DNA of 50,230 nucleotides, from positions 1-50,230 of the forward strand of contig JBIQJY010000023.1 of assembly GCA_044507065.1 (NCBI GenBank). Reading direction: 5' to 3'. The DNA is from SCN-69-37 sp044507065 (GTDB lineage: Bacteria; Acidobacteriota; Vicinamibacteria; Vicinamibacterales; SCN-69-37). Position 1 is the stretch's first letter; every line of letters begins with the position of its first letter. This document shows, piece after piece, positions 49,988-50,230 of the stretch. Under the pieces are notes generated by a model. That model saw nothing but the letters and a program-made list of their open reading frames with translations, had not been told where the DNA came from and did no database searches. A program made the translations under genes and the position numbers.

Positions 49988-50230
49988 TCGATGCGCCGGG
50001 AGGGCGTCAGTCGCCTGAAGTTCCGGCCAGTGGAACGCGGCCGGCGACCAGGGGACTGTCGGACGGTGTAGCAGGAAACGACGCAATCCAGCGTTCCAGC
50101 AACATTTCCGAATCCGGGCCCCACGGGGTCCCGTTCGTGCCGTTACGCACAGCGGAACGACTTCGCCCCTCCGGGTGCAGGGCTTGCGGCGGCGTCGTCA
50201 AGTAGGCACACTCAGGCACCCGATATGCCG

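Noticed and set aside
50007..50219. 70-codon minus-strand frame at the window end
   Set aside because: No ribosome site, no recognisable domain and low-complexity composition; not distinguishable from chance in GC-rich DNA.

Overview
This is a GC-rich scaffold of chromosomal character with two 100-N assembly gaps. The gene content is free-living and aerobic: complete branched-chain and aromatic amino-acid genes, a UPF0182 giant membrane protein, very large TonB-dependent receptors with an N-terminal carboxypeptidase-regulatory-like domain, and PVC-type haem-binding dehydrogenases. This combination suggests an Acidobacteriota genome, possibly Vicinamibacteria, recovered from a metagenome. That placement is inference; no rRNA or tRNA gene was found to test it, and no phage, transposase or CRISPR was seen.

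Layout. 1-2116: a GxxExxY nuclease-fold protein and a molybdate-type ABC transporter (modB-modC, no modA). 2117-9920: biosynthetic arginine decarboxylase, two polytopic GT-C-like glycosyltransferases, a CmoB-like methyltransferase, a DPM1-like GT2 and a methyltransferase, probably for polyprenyl-phosphate-linked surface glycan. 9939-16201: protein quality control (grpE, clpA, clpS) with a UPF0182 protein. 16299-23476: a peroxiredoxin, then the minus-strand operon ilvD-ilvB-ilvN-ilvC-serA with a recognisable promoter and leader hairpin. 23706-26554: pheA, an aldo/keto reductase and aroA, which runs into gap 1. 26666-31135: a zinc-ribbon methyltransferase, a VOC protein split by a spurious gap 2, an ECF sigma factor with a SnoaL-like tail, and a three-domain MoaD/MoeB/rhodanese fusion behind a structured leader. 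31388-35125: a cytochrome c and a 1000-residue dehydrogenase-cytochrome. 35304-38163: lutCBA, divergent from an unusual IclR-HTH/periplasmic-binding-protein hybrid regulator. 39758-49978: two Oar-like TonB receptors, a cytochrome c and a second dehydrogenase.

How the parts may work together. The right third looks like an uptake-and-oxidation island: outer-membrane import, periplasmic oxidation passed to cytochromes c, LutABC for lactate, and a sugar-binding-type regulator with candidate palindromic operators in front of the receptor genes. The substrate is unknown.

The strongest unexplained signals are non-coding. (1) A composite element abuts the stop codons of ilvB and of the 32123 dehydrogenase gene: an 8-bp tandem array, a two-tier hairpin and a second hairpin with a compensated base pair, ending 27-28 nt before the next start codon. 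A third, array-only copy follows moeB. (2) The leader before the MoaD/MoeB/rhodanese gene can form a three-way junction, has a competing pairing and ends in an intrinsic terminator, as in a riboswitch or attenuator. (3) Four genes without a Shine-Dalgarno have a -10-like hexamer 8-9 nt before the start codon, which suggests leaderless mRNAs.
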